A stretch of DNA of 39,038 bases from Reclinomonas americana ATCC 50394 (Eukaryota > Jakobida > Jakobea > Jakobida). Of the stretch, positions 20,332 to 37,150 are shown piece by piece. Position numbers and translations under genes: made by a program. The stretch covers positions 1 through 39,038 of the forward strand of contig PS015335.1 of assembly GCA_048213135.1 (NCBI GenBank), read 5' to 3'. Positions within the stretch are counted from its first letter, which is position 1. Each line of letters begins with the position of its first letter. The notes under the pieces are model-generated. The model had not been told where the DNA came from. It did not search any database and was given only the letters and a program-made list of their open reading frames with translations.

Positions 20332-23048
20332 ATGAGTAAATACAGCATGTGAGTTGGAAGAAGAGCTTTCAAAGGTGGAACGGGAAGGCAACTTCGCGTG
20401 TCCTTTGCATTCTGCATTCTGCATTTCGCGCAACATGCAGGCGCCGACAACTCGTGCGTCTTCTCTCTCTCTTCCCTCACTTTCCCTGTAGAATCCTCAC
20501 TCTCACACACATCATCTCACAGGTCGCCGCGAACGTGGCAGCGGGAGGTACACTGTGCACTCTCTTTTCTCACTCACACACTCACCCATTCTCACACGTG
20601 CACACGTTACACAGTGCGCCCTCTGCGCCTCTCTCATTCACCGTCGACGGCGACATTGTGCGCAACAACGCCTCCGTGCAAGATGAGGCCACCATGCATG
20701 CACTTGAACAAGTGCTGGAGGAGGCACAGTCGACGGGCGCTGCTGCCGCGGCTGCTGCTGCTGCAGCCGACACTGTTGCAGTGACGCATGTGCGTCGTCT
20801 CCTCAGCACTTTTCGCACACCAGTGGCGCGTGTCGCAGATGCGGCTGCGTGGGATCAAGAGGAGCGACGAGTGAGTCACTTGCGCATTCCCTCACTCTCC
20901 CCTCGCTCCTCCTCCTCCTCCTCCTCCTCCTCCTCCTCCTCCTCCTCCTCCTCCTCCTCCTCCTCTTCCCTCTCTCACTCCTTCCTTCCCATGTGCAGCT
21001 GCAATCTGAACCCCTGGTACCTCCGCCACCCCCTCCACCTCCCTCGCTGCCAGCACCGCCCGCCTACGAGGGCCTGGCAGAGCAGGAGGTGGTGGCACAG
21101 CGTGGCGAGTTCATTGCGCGTGCGGTGAGCGAGGCGCATCGCGAGTACGTGCAGGCGCGTCTCGAGTTGCAACGCAAGTTTGACTTGTGGCGTCGCACCA
21201 CCGACGCTGGTCATCTCATCGACGAGTATCGACGAAGTGTGGCGCTGTCGGGCGCTCGTCTCGTGCAGAACGTGCATCAGACGATGATGAGTCGCAAGCG
21301 ACTGCGGCAGGTGGGGCACGTATGACAACTCCTCTCTCTCTCTCTCCCACTTGCGTGTTCTCATTGCGTGTGGGTGAGCGCAGGCCATCCCCGACGATGA
21401 TTCACGCATGCGCAAGTTCCGGAGGATCGCTGGACACGCCGATTCGGGCCGCCACAATGCGTGCCGAGTGCCGGGATGTGAACGACGGCCCATGCCGTGC
21501 ACCGACTATTGCTTCCACTGTTTTGTTGCATCCCCTCCTTGTCTGCGTCTGCTGGCACCTGTCTCACAGCCACCGTCCATGCAACAGGTATCATGGAGGA
21601 CCCGAACCAGCAGCTGTACCGGTACTGTGGCACGGCTGGCTGCCAGACGCCGGTGCCGGTGTTTTTCGACCCTCCTCTCTGCGCCGAGTGCCGCCGAGTG
21701 TTGCGTCTCTTCGATGTACAACTTCTTGCTGGCTAGCTGGCTTGCTTTCTTACCTTGTGCACAGCGTGCTGTCGAGCTCTCGTGCACCTATGCGCTCGTC
21801 GTACTCGGAGTCCGATGCGCTGATGACGCCGCATTTGCAGCCGGCGTCGGAGGAGGTGAAGCGAACGGTGAATGCCGCGGTGGCTGGTGATCGACCGGGC
21901 CTCGGCACGGTATGGATTGTGGAGCCGCGTGTGGAGACAATGGCACAACTCGCCCTGTCCGTGTATCCACGCGATCCGTTCCGACCGTCGAGCACCGCGG
22001 CACATCAGCAGCCGCTGCAGAGCTTGTCGCTTGGCAAAACTTCCCTGGCGACGGTGGTCGGACAACTCCAACGCGAGGCCGAGACCGAGGCCAAGGTGCG
22101 CGCGGAACAGATGCGCGCCTCCCAGCAGCAGACCAGTATCAGGCAGCGCCAGCTGCTCGGCGAGCTCCAACTCAAACACCCAGTGGGTGTGCCGTATGCA
22201 GGCGGCGGTGGAGCAGGCGCAGGTGCGATTTGATTTTTTGTTGTTGTTGTTTCTGCTGTTGCGACGATTCTGACATGGACTGCAGCGAGGGGAGCAGGTA
22301 CGCGGGCGCGGCGAGCGCCTCGGCGGGCCGTGGCAGATGACGACGACGACAGCGATGGTGGCGATATGATTGTGGGCGGAGCTCTGTCGGCCGACCGCTC
22401 ACATCGGCGGCGGCGCAACTCCAATCGACTTGACTACTCCAAGCTGCTCGCCGGCGACGGCGCCGACGGTCTGGATGAGGGGGGCCGAGTCGGCGACGAT
22501 GACGATCCGGAGTTTTCACTGGACAGGTCAGTTTGCGTGTGTGTATGTCTGTGTGCGAGATACGTAGCCCAACCAAGATAATGCTGCAGAGCCTCCGAGT
22601 ACCGCTCGTCCACCACCACCTCGATGCGTCCCACACCAACTGTCGTCCATGTACCTGCTCCTCCTCCACCACCACCACTACAGCGAGGCGCACCACGCCA
22701 GCCGCTGTTGCTGCTGCCGACCATGACATCGGAGATGCTCTCGGCGGCATCCTCTGCCGCTCCGTCGTCCGGCCTGTCGCCTTCAGTGGTCGATCCACTG
22801 CTCGGCGAGAGCTCGCCACTCCTGCCCCTGGCCTCCGCGTAGTTGCGTCCACAACTATAGTGCCATAACAGAGTGCTCTCGCTGACTCGAGATACAGTGC
22901 ACCACCCAGTGCCATATGGCACGAGAATGGTGTGCCCAGTGGAGAGAGCTCTCCGGCGTTGCAGTTGTCTGGTGCCTCTGCCACCATGGGCGGCGCTGCG
23001 TCACGTCACGTGCCGTCTCTCGAAGACATGCTCAGCTTGGGCGAGTAG
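20332..23048 (+). CDS. KANSL2/INO80D-like C3HC3H zinc finger protein
   Basis: The diagnostic part is a potential DNA-binding C3HC3H finger: ACRVPGCERRPMPCTDYCFH, then, across an intron beginning GTTTTG, CIMEDPNQQLYRYC and TAGCQTPVPVF...PPLCAECRR. This is the finger found in KANSL2 (NSL histone acetyltransferase complex) and INO80D (INO80 remodeller), pointing to a nuclear chromatin role. Before it come an Ala-rich segment, a proline run and helical sequence EFIARAVSEAHREYVQARLE; after it a long coil-like region, an acidic DDDDDSDGGD box, a proline-rich stretch and the end SLEDMLSLGE before TAG 23046-23048. Introns at 21700-21764 and 22842-22896 start GTTGCG and are exactly in phase. The start is uncertain: I favour ATG 20332 (MSKYS, then GTGAGT), 58 bp after the RING-WD40 stop. 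Confidence 0.75.
20905..20967. repeat. TCC trinucleotide microsatellite in an intron
   Basis: About twenty TCC units sit in the intron between EERR and LQSEPLVPP of the C3HC3H gene, and probably serve as part of its polypyrimidine tract. Confidence 0.9.
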
Positions 23049-23050
23049 CA

Positions 23051-23107
23051 GTGAAACACTAACGTGGTCGAAATATGGGCGAAAAAAACCTCGTTAATGT
23101 GTTTCAC
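23051..23107. other. Hairpin between convergent genes
   Basis: GTGAAACACTAACG (23051-23064) is the inverted complement, with a two-base bulge, of CGTTAATGTGTTTCAC (23092-23107), enclosing a loop of about 27 nt. It begins three bases after the C3HC3H stop codon and could mark the 3' end of that mRNA or of DPP3, or be a remnant of a small inverted-repeat element. Confidence 0.6.
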
Positions 23108-23202
23108 TCATCGGTGCAATATTTTTCAGCGAGTCCATATACTCTGTGCGTGGGTGTTGAGCGCGCGCCCTCGCACGCGGTGTGCGTCTCCAGGCGATCA
23201 CA

Positions 23203-26200
23203 TCAGTACATGAACCGAGAGTGTGCCGTGTCAAGCACGTCGGTTCCGTCGCCGAAACGGTCAATCATCGACTGCACCATGCCGGCTGGCGTGGCCGGGT
23301 AGTTGACCAACTCGGCGTCACCGCGAGCATTCAGGCGAGTGTTGGGCTGTACAAACACACGACGCGGCTTGCGCTGCGCCAGTACAATCCGTCGCAGGTC
23401 GGCAAACTGTGGTGGCACACTGGTGACCTCGTCGTACAGCGCCTTGGCACTGTCAAAGTCGCCAATGCACTTGTAAATGTGCAGGCGTGCGAGGAAGTCG
23501 CCGACAGCTGGTCGGCCGACCTACGATGGAAACAAAGAAGACACTTTGTCAGGCAAAACTGCCACTCTGTGACTATAACAATGATCATCAAAATGCGGGC
23601 ACGCACCGAGATGATCTTTTCGCGGTCCAGCTCAATGGTGACATCGTTGCCGACTTGCGTAATGGTGACAAAGTCCTCGCCGGCGTTGAGCAGAATGCGC
23701 AGAATACCAAAGCGCGCTTGCATGTGCGCCTGGTTCCAGTTGTTGGTGGCTGGGTCGTAGAACTCCAGGGCCATCATACCCGCTCGCGCCATGATCATCC
23801 AGTTCACGTAGAAAATGTCCTCGGCCTCCTCACCCTCGTGGCCAAAGATCCGCAGAATCTCCTGCTCCACGCACAAGTAGATACCGACGCACTCGGCGCG
23901 GCACTCCTCGTACGAAGAGGAGATCACCGGGAACTTGGAGCTCCACGTCTCTGTGCGCACCGGAAAACCAGTGTTGGCGCACAGGCGACGGCAATCAATG
24001 CTGCATACACAACTACACACTCTCGCTGACTAACCTCCTTTCCGGTAGTAGCTGCGAATCGGCTCATCGGTGAACGGGTTGATGACAGTGCTGGCGTCGA
24101 AATTCAGCGACCCATCCTCGGTCTCGCACAGCAGCTTGCCAGTGCCGTGGCCCAACAGCTCATGCAGGCCCACCTGCACCTCGAATGCCTGCCACGAAAA
24201 ATGGATGAGTCTCACTGTCTCTCCCCATCTTCCCTGCGAGTTGTTTACCTGGCCGGCATACTGCTGGAAGAGCACCTGATCGTCCTCCTTGAGGAAGGTG
24301 ACACGCTCGCGGGTGTTGAAGCTGGAGGCGAGCACGTTGCCGAGTGCCACGTTCTTGAAGCCAAGCGTCTGTCGCACGTCGTCGTAGTTGGGCAGGTTGA
24401 TGCCCGACGGGAGGCCGGACGAGGCAAAGGTGAGCACCTCCAGCGACGTGAAGTCGGGCTTGGTGAACGTCTCCTTTTCGAACTCACGACCCCTGTACTC
24501 ACACCGCTTCAACACGCCGCCATTGCTCGCGTGCACACCCCTGCCACAACGTACCACGGCAGCAGCGGGATGAAGCGCTCAGCCGAGGCCACCAGCGCGC
24601 CAAACTTTTGGCTGACAACCTTGTTGACGACCGACACCATGCCCTCAAACTCGCCGCGCACCTGCAAACGCAACAAATAAGCGAACTGCGCAAGGCGAAG
24701 ACCTGCCTTGCGTCAATACGTGGTCGCGCAACTGCCAGCGGATCGCGGTACGACTCGATGAAACCAATGGTGGTCTCCACCGCTGGACCCACATCCTTGA
24801 TCCAGAAGCGCTGCGCATCCTTGTGCTTCTCCACGTCGCCACCCTCAAAGTGCTCAATGTACTTTTCAATCATGGCCTTCTCGTAGTCGTTGGCTGTGCG
24901 TGTGACACACACGTCAGCAAGCAAGATGAAGAAACTGCGCTTGTGCTGGTGCGACAAACCCGCATACTGCTGCGCCTGCTTCATGTGCTCGACCACCTTG
25001 GACAGCATCGGCGAATGATCGCCCCACAGGATCATGATGCGCACACCCTCATACATGTGCATGCGCGAGTCCGATGAGCGGGCCGACGCCACGTGAATGC
25101 AGTACGACATGCCCTCCAGCTCCGGATCGTGCTTCGACACGCGGGTGTTGTAGGCGCTCATGTTCTGCTCCTCCAGGAACTTTTGAATGAACTGCGCATC
25201 CTCCTGGAAGCAGTCGGCCGAGTAGTAGGTGGAGATGCCGTTCTCGCCGAAACCTACACCGACGACAATCGTGAGAAGAGTTGGCCAAGAGACACATCTC
25301 CTTTCCCACTCACCGAGGCGGAGCTCGTACGGATCCAGAGAGTACATGCGATCCTTGCAGTCGTACCACAGAGTCGACACCAGCTGGTTGCCGCGCAGCT
25401 CAATCATCTTCTCCACGCGATCGGGCGCCACCGACGGGATGAACTTGACGTCGCCAAACGACTTGTAGTTGCCCATGTTGCCGAGGAAGGTGGCCGCATA
25501 GCGCAAGAACGCGTCAAACTCCTCCTCTGTCAGATCCTGCACATGGAAAAAGCAAGTCAGCGACCACAAGCGCAGTTGGCACAGTCGGCAGCGGCCGGTC
25601 GCAACTCCACGACGAGTGCATCGCACGCGCAAGTCCTCCACGCCCTCGCTGTAGAGCGCCAGAATGAGCGCAAAGATCACCGGTGACTCGGGAGACGTCT
25701 GGAACAGGCAGATCTTGCTGCCTTCCCACGCCGCCTGCAGTTCATCACATCACCATCAGAGAAGAGAGAGAGAGATGGGCACGATAAACGAACTTGAACT
25801 CACCTGCGAAAAGTGATGCGCGTACAGCTTCTCTTGCTGTTGACAACACAACGCGCACACACATAGTGAGTATCCTCTCGCCCACAAGCAGCGCGACAGG
25901 CACCCAGAGAGAACACGATTTTTTGGGTTGGGCGGGAGAGTGCGTGTGAACGGTTGGTGTTGATGGCACACGAAATGTCCACGACTCACACGACACGCAC
26001 ACACGCGCCACGATCACGCTCATGATACACACACACACACACAGAGACAGCGAGAGGGAGAGAGAGAAAGCAAGTGCAACATGCAACTCTGTCTGTCTAT
26101 CTGCGTGCATGTGTGCGTGCACGAGTGAATCGCACTTTCATGTGCGCGTGTGTGAGATGGAGAGATGGAGAGTGAGACGCAACTCTGGTCAGCGTGTTGA

Positions 26201-26412
26201 ACGCCGCCGTGCATTCGAGAAGCGTGACCTGCTGGTCGGGCGACACTTCGTATTCGTGTGGATTGATCTCCATCTGCAACGAAAGAGCGAGGAGAAGAGA
26301 GAAAGAGGAGAAGAGAGCGTGCTCCATCAGTGAGAGTCCAACGTCGACGCTTGTACACGCCACGCACCTGCGCTGAGTTGGGGTTTTTCGTCGACGCAGA
26401 GTTGTCAATCAT
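23203..26412 (-). CDS. DPP3: Dipeptidyl peptidase III (metallopeptidase M49)
   Basis: A multi-exon gene from ATG 26410-26412 ([15 protein letters not shown], then [10 protein letters not shown]) to TGA 23203-23205. It has the complete M49 layout: [59 protein letters not shown], the zinc motif [10 protein letters not shown] (two His and the catalytic Glu, near 24135-24170), the second zinc motif EECRAE (near 23890-23910), [11 protein letters not shown] and [12 protein letters not shown]3 is a cytosolic zinc exopeptidase that removes dipeptides from the N-termini of short peptides. No signal peptide is seen. Intron 25837-26183 starts GTTGCG, is 347 nt long and filled with GA/CA repeats. The gene starts 101 bp after the PDI stop codon on the same strand and is convergent with the C3HC3H gene. 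Confidence 0.95.
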
Positions 26413-26513
26413 CGATCGACCGGTTTCGCATGCGTCTACAATGCGTTTTCTTCCATTTAAATTGTATGCTCCCTCTCTTTCTCCCCTTTGCACTTTCTCA
26501 CGGCATCGCCATG

Positions 26514-31758
<5,245 letters not shown>

Positions 31759-31887
31759 CACGAAACGCGGAGGAAATCACAATGTTAAAACACCGACGGG
31801 TCGACAGACATACACAGTCAGCGTTGTGTTGTTGTTACGCGACACTACCTCTTCTCCTCCTTGTGCTGCTAGCTCATCGTATACGCA
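31759..31887. promoter_or_regulatory. Divergent promoter region between PDI and TRIC genes
   Basis: 129 bp separate the two start codons. Both products belong to the ER membrane, so shared regulation is possible, but no specific element is recognised beyond a CTTCTCCTCC pyrimidine stretch close to the TRIC start. Confidence 0.35.
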
Positions 31888-32898
31888 ATGTCGGATATCA
31901 TTCGCGCGTTCATTCAAGGCGTGTCGCCTCTGCTGCCGCCTTACACTGCGGACCAGGGATGGCCGGCGTTTGCACTGTTCGCGTTTGCAGTGGCCAACGT
32001 GGTGCGACTGGCGGTGTACAACGGGCAAAAGTCGGAGGCGACTCTGTGGGCGTTTCTGCAAGTGTTGCGTCTCGCTGCGTGAAATGCATGTCGTGAGGAG
32101 GGAATCAAAAATCGTCACATAACACACACACACAGTGTGATTGCGGGAAGCACGGGTGCGACTCTGGCGCCGGTGTTGTTGGGTCGCATGCCGGCGTTGT
32201 TCACTAGCAATGCGCTGATGTTTTGGTTCATTGCCGCCTGGTGAGCATTTTGCCGCATTTCGCATGCGCTTGTTGTTGTCTCATCGCGGAGTGACGCAAG
32301 GTATCTGATCAACTTTGCGCCCGGTGACATCGTGTTCCACGTCACGCGCTCGCAGCCGTTCCGCGTCGTTGGTGGCATGCTGGTCGGCATGTTCCAGGCG
32401 CGCGCCATTGCCTCGGCCATTGATCTGTATGTGGAGATTGAGGGACGTGGCTACGTGCTGCCGTCGATTCTGTTGGGCGTCGTTGCGGGAGGCACTGGTG
32501 GGCTGATGGTGGCGGCGTTGCGCAAGCTGCGCGGGCAGGTGACGGTGTCGGATTTGACGCGCCCGTCGCCGTTGCGTTGGTATTCTTTGCTTCCTCGTGT
32601 GTTGTCTTGCGGGCATTCTCACACCCTTTCCACGCCCAGTGTGTACAAGGCGGTGATTCTGGCCAGTGTCATCTACGCGCTGCGCATGTTCTACGCCAAG
32701 CTGCTGCCGTTTATCGGCAGCTGGGAGCTCATCGAGGTCATGAGGCTGAACGCGTTGATTATGAGCTCGGCGCACCTGTGGTCGGTGCTGAATGCGCCCA
32801 ACCCGCCGCCGATCGGTGTCAAGCCAATCGTCGTTGCGCCGGTGGCACCTGCGGCGCCTGCTGTCGACGGCGCTGCCGACGGCCTCAAGCGCGACTAA
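31888..32898 (+). CDS. TRIC-type intracellular cation channel (TMEM38 family)
   Basis: Four exons: 31888-32063, 32136 onward, the exon starting YLINFAPGDIVF, and 32640-32898 ending at TAA. The product of roughly 260 residues has about seven hydrophobic segments, with WPAFALFAFAVANVVRLAVY, the Gly-rich bend VVAGGTGGLMV and the segment VYKAVILASVIYALRM in the family's order. TRIC channels form trimers in the ER or sarcoplasmic reticulum and carry the K+ current that balances Ca2+ release. Assignment rests on topology and these segments rather than on a long identity, so it is probable rather than certain. The tail is Ala/Pro/Val-rich and ends LKRD. Introns 32064-32135 and 32571-32639 both start GTTGCG and are in phase. 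Divergent from the PDI gene. Confidence 0.72.
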
Positions 32899-33109
32899 TC
32901 CCTCCAATCCCTTTTCCGTGACATGCAGGAGGAGGACCTTGTCTCTATTTCTCCGTCCTTCCTCACTCGCTTTCTCGTCTTTGCCTGCCTATTCCCCCTT
33001 GCCCTGCCGCGCTTGCAAGCCTTTCCCAACGAGGTGAAATGAAAAATGGAAATGCAATGCGCTTTTTACGCCGGATGTTGCGCTGCCACGATGCGTGTGG
33101 CAGCACGTC
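32899..33109. other. Convergent 3' region between TRIC and lipase-like genes
   Basis: The interval is pyrimidine-rich on the plus strand up to about 33010, then holds a short AT-rich segment (GAAATGAAAAATGGAAATG). No gene is supported. Confidence 0.6.
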
Positions 33110-36100
33110 TCACTGGTACTGCTGGCTGAGCCACGCCACAATGATCTCATAATACAGGTCGACCGAGTGGAAGCCGACGCTGACCTCCACATCATCTAGC
33201 GTGTACACCGGCCGGAAGAGCCGACGTTCCTGCTTCCAGTCCACCAGCGAATCGCGCTGCAAGTAGTGCAGTACCTGACCAGGCGGCAGATAACGATGGG
33301 CGGCGTCGTTGACCGGCATCGGCATCAAATCGCTCGTCGCGATGAGTGGACCCAGCAAGCGGCTGACGCTGTCCACTGTGCACAAGAGACACTGTCAGTA
33401 GGGAACACGTGGCACTGATTCACCAAGAAACACGAACTTGTCTGGCCACGCAGGCGCGCGAGGACGAGACTCTCTGGTGAGAGGTGCGGCAGCGGGTCGT
33501 CATGCAGCAACACAGTGGTCATCATGTCTTGGTAGGGCTGCGCACGCAAATGAGGTGAGTGCTTCTGTCTTCTGCCGATGGCTTCGGCTTTGTTCTGCAC
33601 GCAACAGCATCGGCCGAGGCACAGGGAGGCGGACCGAAGGCATACACATGAACGTCCACCGTGTCTTGCATGCCTGTGCACATATGTAATGGTGAGAAAC
33701 GTGCGCGGAAAGTCGTACCACCACATTACGCAGCATTCCTTGGTCATGATGCAGAGCAGCGAGGCCACCGCGCCGCCGACTCCGTGTCCACACATACACA
33801 CACGGCGACGCGAGCGAGCTGCCGTACGGATGATGCGCTGCGTCGACACGACACAGGGCATGAGCGATGAAACGGGGAGCCGCAACGGAGCAGCGCACGA
33901 ACCTCCAGACGACTCCAAAAGTACTTGGCACGCAGCCACAGTCCCGACGGATAGTAGGGGCCTGTGTCGCACGCACTCGTTTGTTGGGTTCCCTTGCAAC
34001 GCACAAACACACATTGCACGACATTCTACAAAACGAACCTGGGTCGCCTTGGCCGGGATACGGGTCGTACGGCGCACAGCGTGACAGCAGCTCCTTGGCG
34101 CACTCGCCGTAGGAGCGCGACTCTGGAATCACGATGAAGAGTGCGTTGATCGCATCAACGTTCTCCACCATGCACTCCACCTCGCTCGGCAAGCGTGGCC
34201 CTGCGTCTTGCTGCTGGCACACGCGCGCGAGTGTGATGGCGGTGAGCAGTTCGTCCTGCATGCACCATCATGCGCGGGGGTGAGCAGCCAGACACGATAC
34301 GACAGTATACAGAACCAAGACGCAAGCAGCGCACATGTGGCAGCGCGACGAGATCGGTCGACACGGGCGCCACGTCGGCCAGTCGCCACCACAACACCTT
34401 GTTGAGGCGTTGCTGCAGGCTCTCGGCCTCGGTTGTCACATCCGTGTGCTTGGCGGGTATGCGGATGGGAGCCCAAAATGTGGCACCCGGCTGTGCACAG
34501 CAAAGTGAGAAACAGTCGAGCTCAACAAGGAAGTGTGTCTCGTCGCTGCGCAACATCGCCATTGGCGTGGAACCAGATGCGCGAATCTCGTTCACCAATG
34601 ACCAGCGCCGGTCCGAGTGGCGTCTGCATCAATGCTCACGGTTCAGAGAACAGCCCCGTGCCGTCCGTTCACCCAGCACGCAACATCAACAGTGGTGAAC
34701 GACTCGGGAATGCGACGGAACACGGCCAGTTGCCGGTCGAATNNNNNNNNNNNNNNNNNNNNNNNNNNNNNNNNNNNNNNNNNNNNNNNNNNNNNNNNNN
34801 NNNNNNNNNNNNNNNNNNNNNNNNNNNNNNNNNNNNNNNNNNNNNNNNNNNNNNNNNNNNNNNNNNNNNNNNNNNNNNNNNNNNNNNNNNNNNNNNNNNN
34901 NNNNNNNNNNNNNNNNNNNNNNNNNNNNNNNNNNNNNNNNNNNNNNNNNNNNNNNNNNNNNNNNNNNNNNNNNNNNNNNNNNNNNNNNNNNNNNNNNNNN
35001 NNNNNNNNNNNNNNNNNNNNNNNNNNNNNNNNNNNNNNNNNNNNNNNNNNNNNNNNNNNNNNNNNNNNNNNNNNNNNNNNNNNNNNNNNNNNNNNNNNNN
35101 NNNNNNNNNNNNNNNNNNNNNNNNNNNNNNNNNNNNNNNNNNNNNNNNNNNNNNNNNNNNNNNNNNNNNNNNNNNNNNNNNNNNNNNNNNNNNNNNNNNN
35201 NNNNNNNNNNNNNNNNNNNNNNNNNNNNNNNNNNNNNNNNNNNNNNNNNNNNNNNNNNNNNNNNNNNNNNNNNNNNNNNNNNNNNNNNNNNNNNNNNNNN
35301 NNNNNNNNNNNNNNNNNNNNNNNNNNNNNNNNNNNNNNNNNNNNNNNNNNNNNNNNNNNNNNNNNNNNNNNNNNNNNNNNNNNNNNNNNNNNNNNNNNNN
35401 NNNNNNNNNNNNNNNNNNNNNNNNNNNNNNNNNNNNNNNNNNNNNNNNNNNNNNNNNNNNNNNNNNNNNNNNNNNNNNNNNNNNNNNNNNNNNNNNNNNN
35501 NGTCAGCCAGTGGAATCGCTCCTGATCAGCGGCGAGCTCCACGCGGTCGAATGCCGGGTACATGGTGACCACGCCGACCTGCGCCGCACTGCTGCTGCTG
35601 ATCGACATTTTCGACGGGATGACCACCTCCTCGGACGGATGCCCGTCTGTCATGCAAAGTGAGTATTACGTAAAACACAGGCCCGCCGGTGAATCGGTGC
35701 ACGTGCAACTCACCGTGCCCTGGGCCCATCACCAGACAGATCTTGGGGCCCCACACCGAGTGCACAGGATGCGGCAACTCTCGCCCGACAACCGTCGCAA
35801 AGCGCGGCACCGAGGCCGACGACGACGGCGATCCCACACGCGGAGTCGGCGACGAGGGCGACGAGCGTCGCGGTGAGATGATTGCATCCAGCGGCGACTC
35901 AGCGGCGCTGCTGCTGCTCCCTTCGCCGTCCGTCGTGGCGTTGCTGAGCAGCACCAACACATCGCCGAGCTTGAGCTGCCAGAGGCGCTGCACAAGGAAG
36001 CCCCGTGCATCTTCCATCATTGCTCGTCCGTTGCGCGGCACTAAGCTGCTCTGGTGCTGCAGAGGGAGTGGAGGGCGAGCTGGCGTGCAGTGCCTCGGTG

Positions 36101-36237
36101 GCCTCGGGCGCCCAGCGCATGAGTGGAACCGCGGCGGGTGCCCACGCCTGCGCCTCGCTCTGCATGACATATGACTCGGGTTCCAGTCGCGTGGAGGACC
36201 ACAAGCTGACAGAGACGGGTGCCTCTGCGGGCACCGA
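33110..36237 (-). CDS. Class 3 lipase-like protein with Ser-to-Gly nucleophile change, partial
   Basis: Exons read from about 36237 (edge of a gap) to TGA 33110-33112, interrupted by a 759-N gap (34743-35501). After it come IPESFTTVD, TPLGPALVIGERDSR, PGATFWAPIRIPAKH, a long helical part and the core RRRVCMCGHGVGGAVASLL. This matches the class 3 lipase elbow GHSxGGA except that the nucleophile Ser is Gly; no splice choice I can find restores it. The aspartate-bearing strand (VLLHDDPLPHLSP) and a C-terminal His (VSVGFHSVDLYYE) are kept. It may be a catalytically dead lipase used for binding, as in EDS1-like proteins. The N-terminal part (ARGFLVQRLWQLKLGDV, VWGPKICLVMGPG) is unassigned. Introns at 34624-34684 and 34491-34554 start GTTGCG, three others GTTCGT. 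Confidence 0.65.
34743..35501. other. Assembly gap (759 N) inside the lipase-like gene
   Basis: The run of N removes part of the region before the alpha/beta-hydrolase core. Confidence 0.97.
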
Positions 36238-37150
36238 NNNNNNNNNNNNNNNNNNNNNNNNNNNNNNNNNNNNNNNNNNNNNNNNNNNNNNNNNNNNNNN
36301 NNNNNNNNNNNNNNNNNNNNNNNNNNNNNNNNNNNNNNNNNNNNNNNNNNNNNNNNNNNNNNNNNNNNNNNNNNNNNNNNNNNNNNNNNNNNNNNNNNNN
36401 NNNNNNNNNNNNNNNNNNNNNNNNNNNNNNNNNNNNNNNNNNNNNNNNNNNNNNNNNNNNNNNNNNNNNNNNNNNNNNNNNNNNNNNNNNNNNNNNNNNN
36501 NNNNNNNNNNNNNNNNNNNNNNNNNNNNNNNNNNNNNNNNNNNNNNNNNNNNNNNNNNNNNNNNNNNNNNNNNNNNNNNNNNNNNNNNNNNNNNNNNNNN
36601 NNNNNNNNNNNNNNNNNNNNNNNNNNNNNNNNNNNNNNNNNNNNNNNNNNNNNNNNNNNNNNNNNNNNNNNNNNNNNNNNNNNNNNNNNNNNNNNNNNNN
36701 NNNNNNNNNNNNNNNNNNNNNNNNNNNNNNNNNNNNNNNNNNNNNNNNNNNNNNNNNNNNNNNNNNNNNNNNNNNNNNNNNNNNNNNNNNNNNNNNNNNN
36801 NNNNNNNNNNNNNNNNNNNNNNNNNNNNNNNNNNNNNNNNNNNNNNNNNNNNNNNNNNNNNNNNNNNNNNNNNNNNNNNNNNNNNNNNNNNNNNNNNNNN
36901 NNNNNNNNNNNNNNNNNNNNNNNNNNNNNNNNNNNNNNNNNNNNNNNNNNNNNNNNNNNNNNNNNNNNNNNNNNNNNNNNNNNNNNNNNNNNNNNNNNNN
37001 NNNNNNNNNNNNNNNNNNNNNNNNNNNNNNNNNNNNNNNNNNNNNNNNNNNNNNNNNNNNNNNNNNNNNNNNNNNNNNNNNNNNNNNNNNNNNNNNNNNN
37101 NNNNNNNNNNNNNNNNNNNNNNNNNNNNNNNNNNNNNNNNNNNNNNNNNN
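36238..37150. other. Assembly gap (913 N)
   Basis: It hides the start of the lipase-like gene and the 3' end of the ankyrin-like gene; both are on the minus strand, so the gene boundary lies inside it. Confidence 0.97.
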
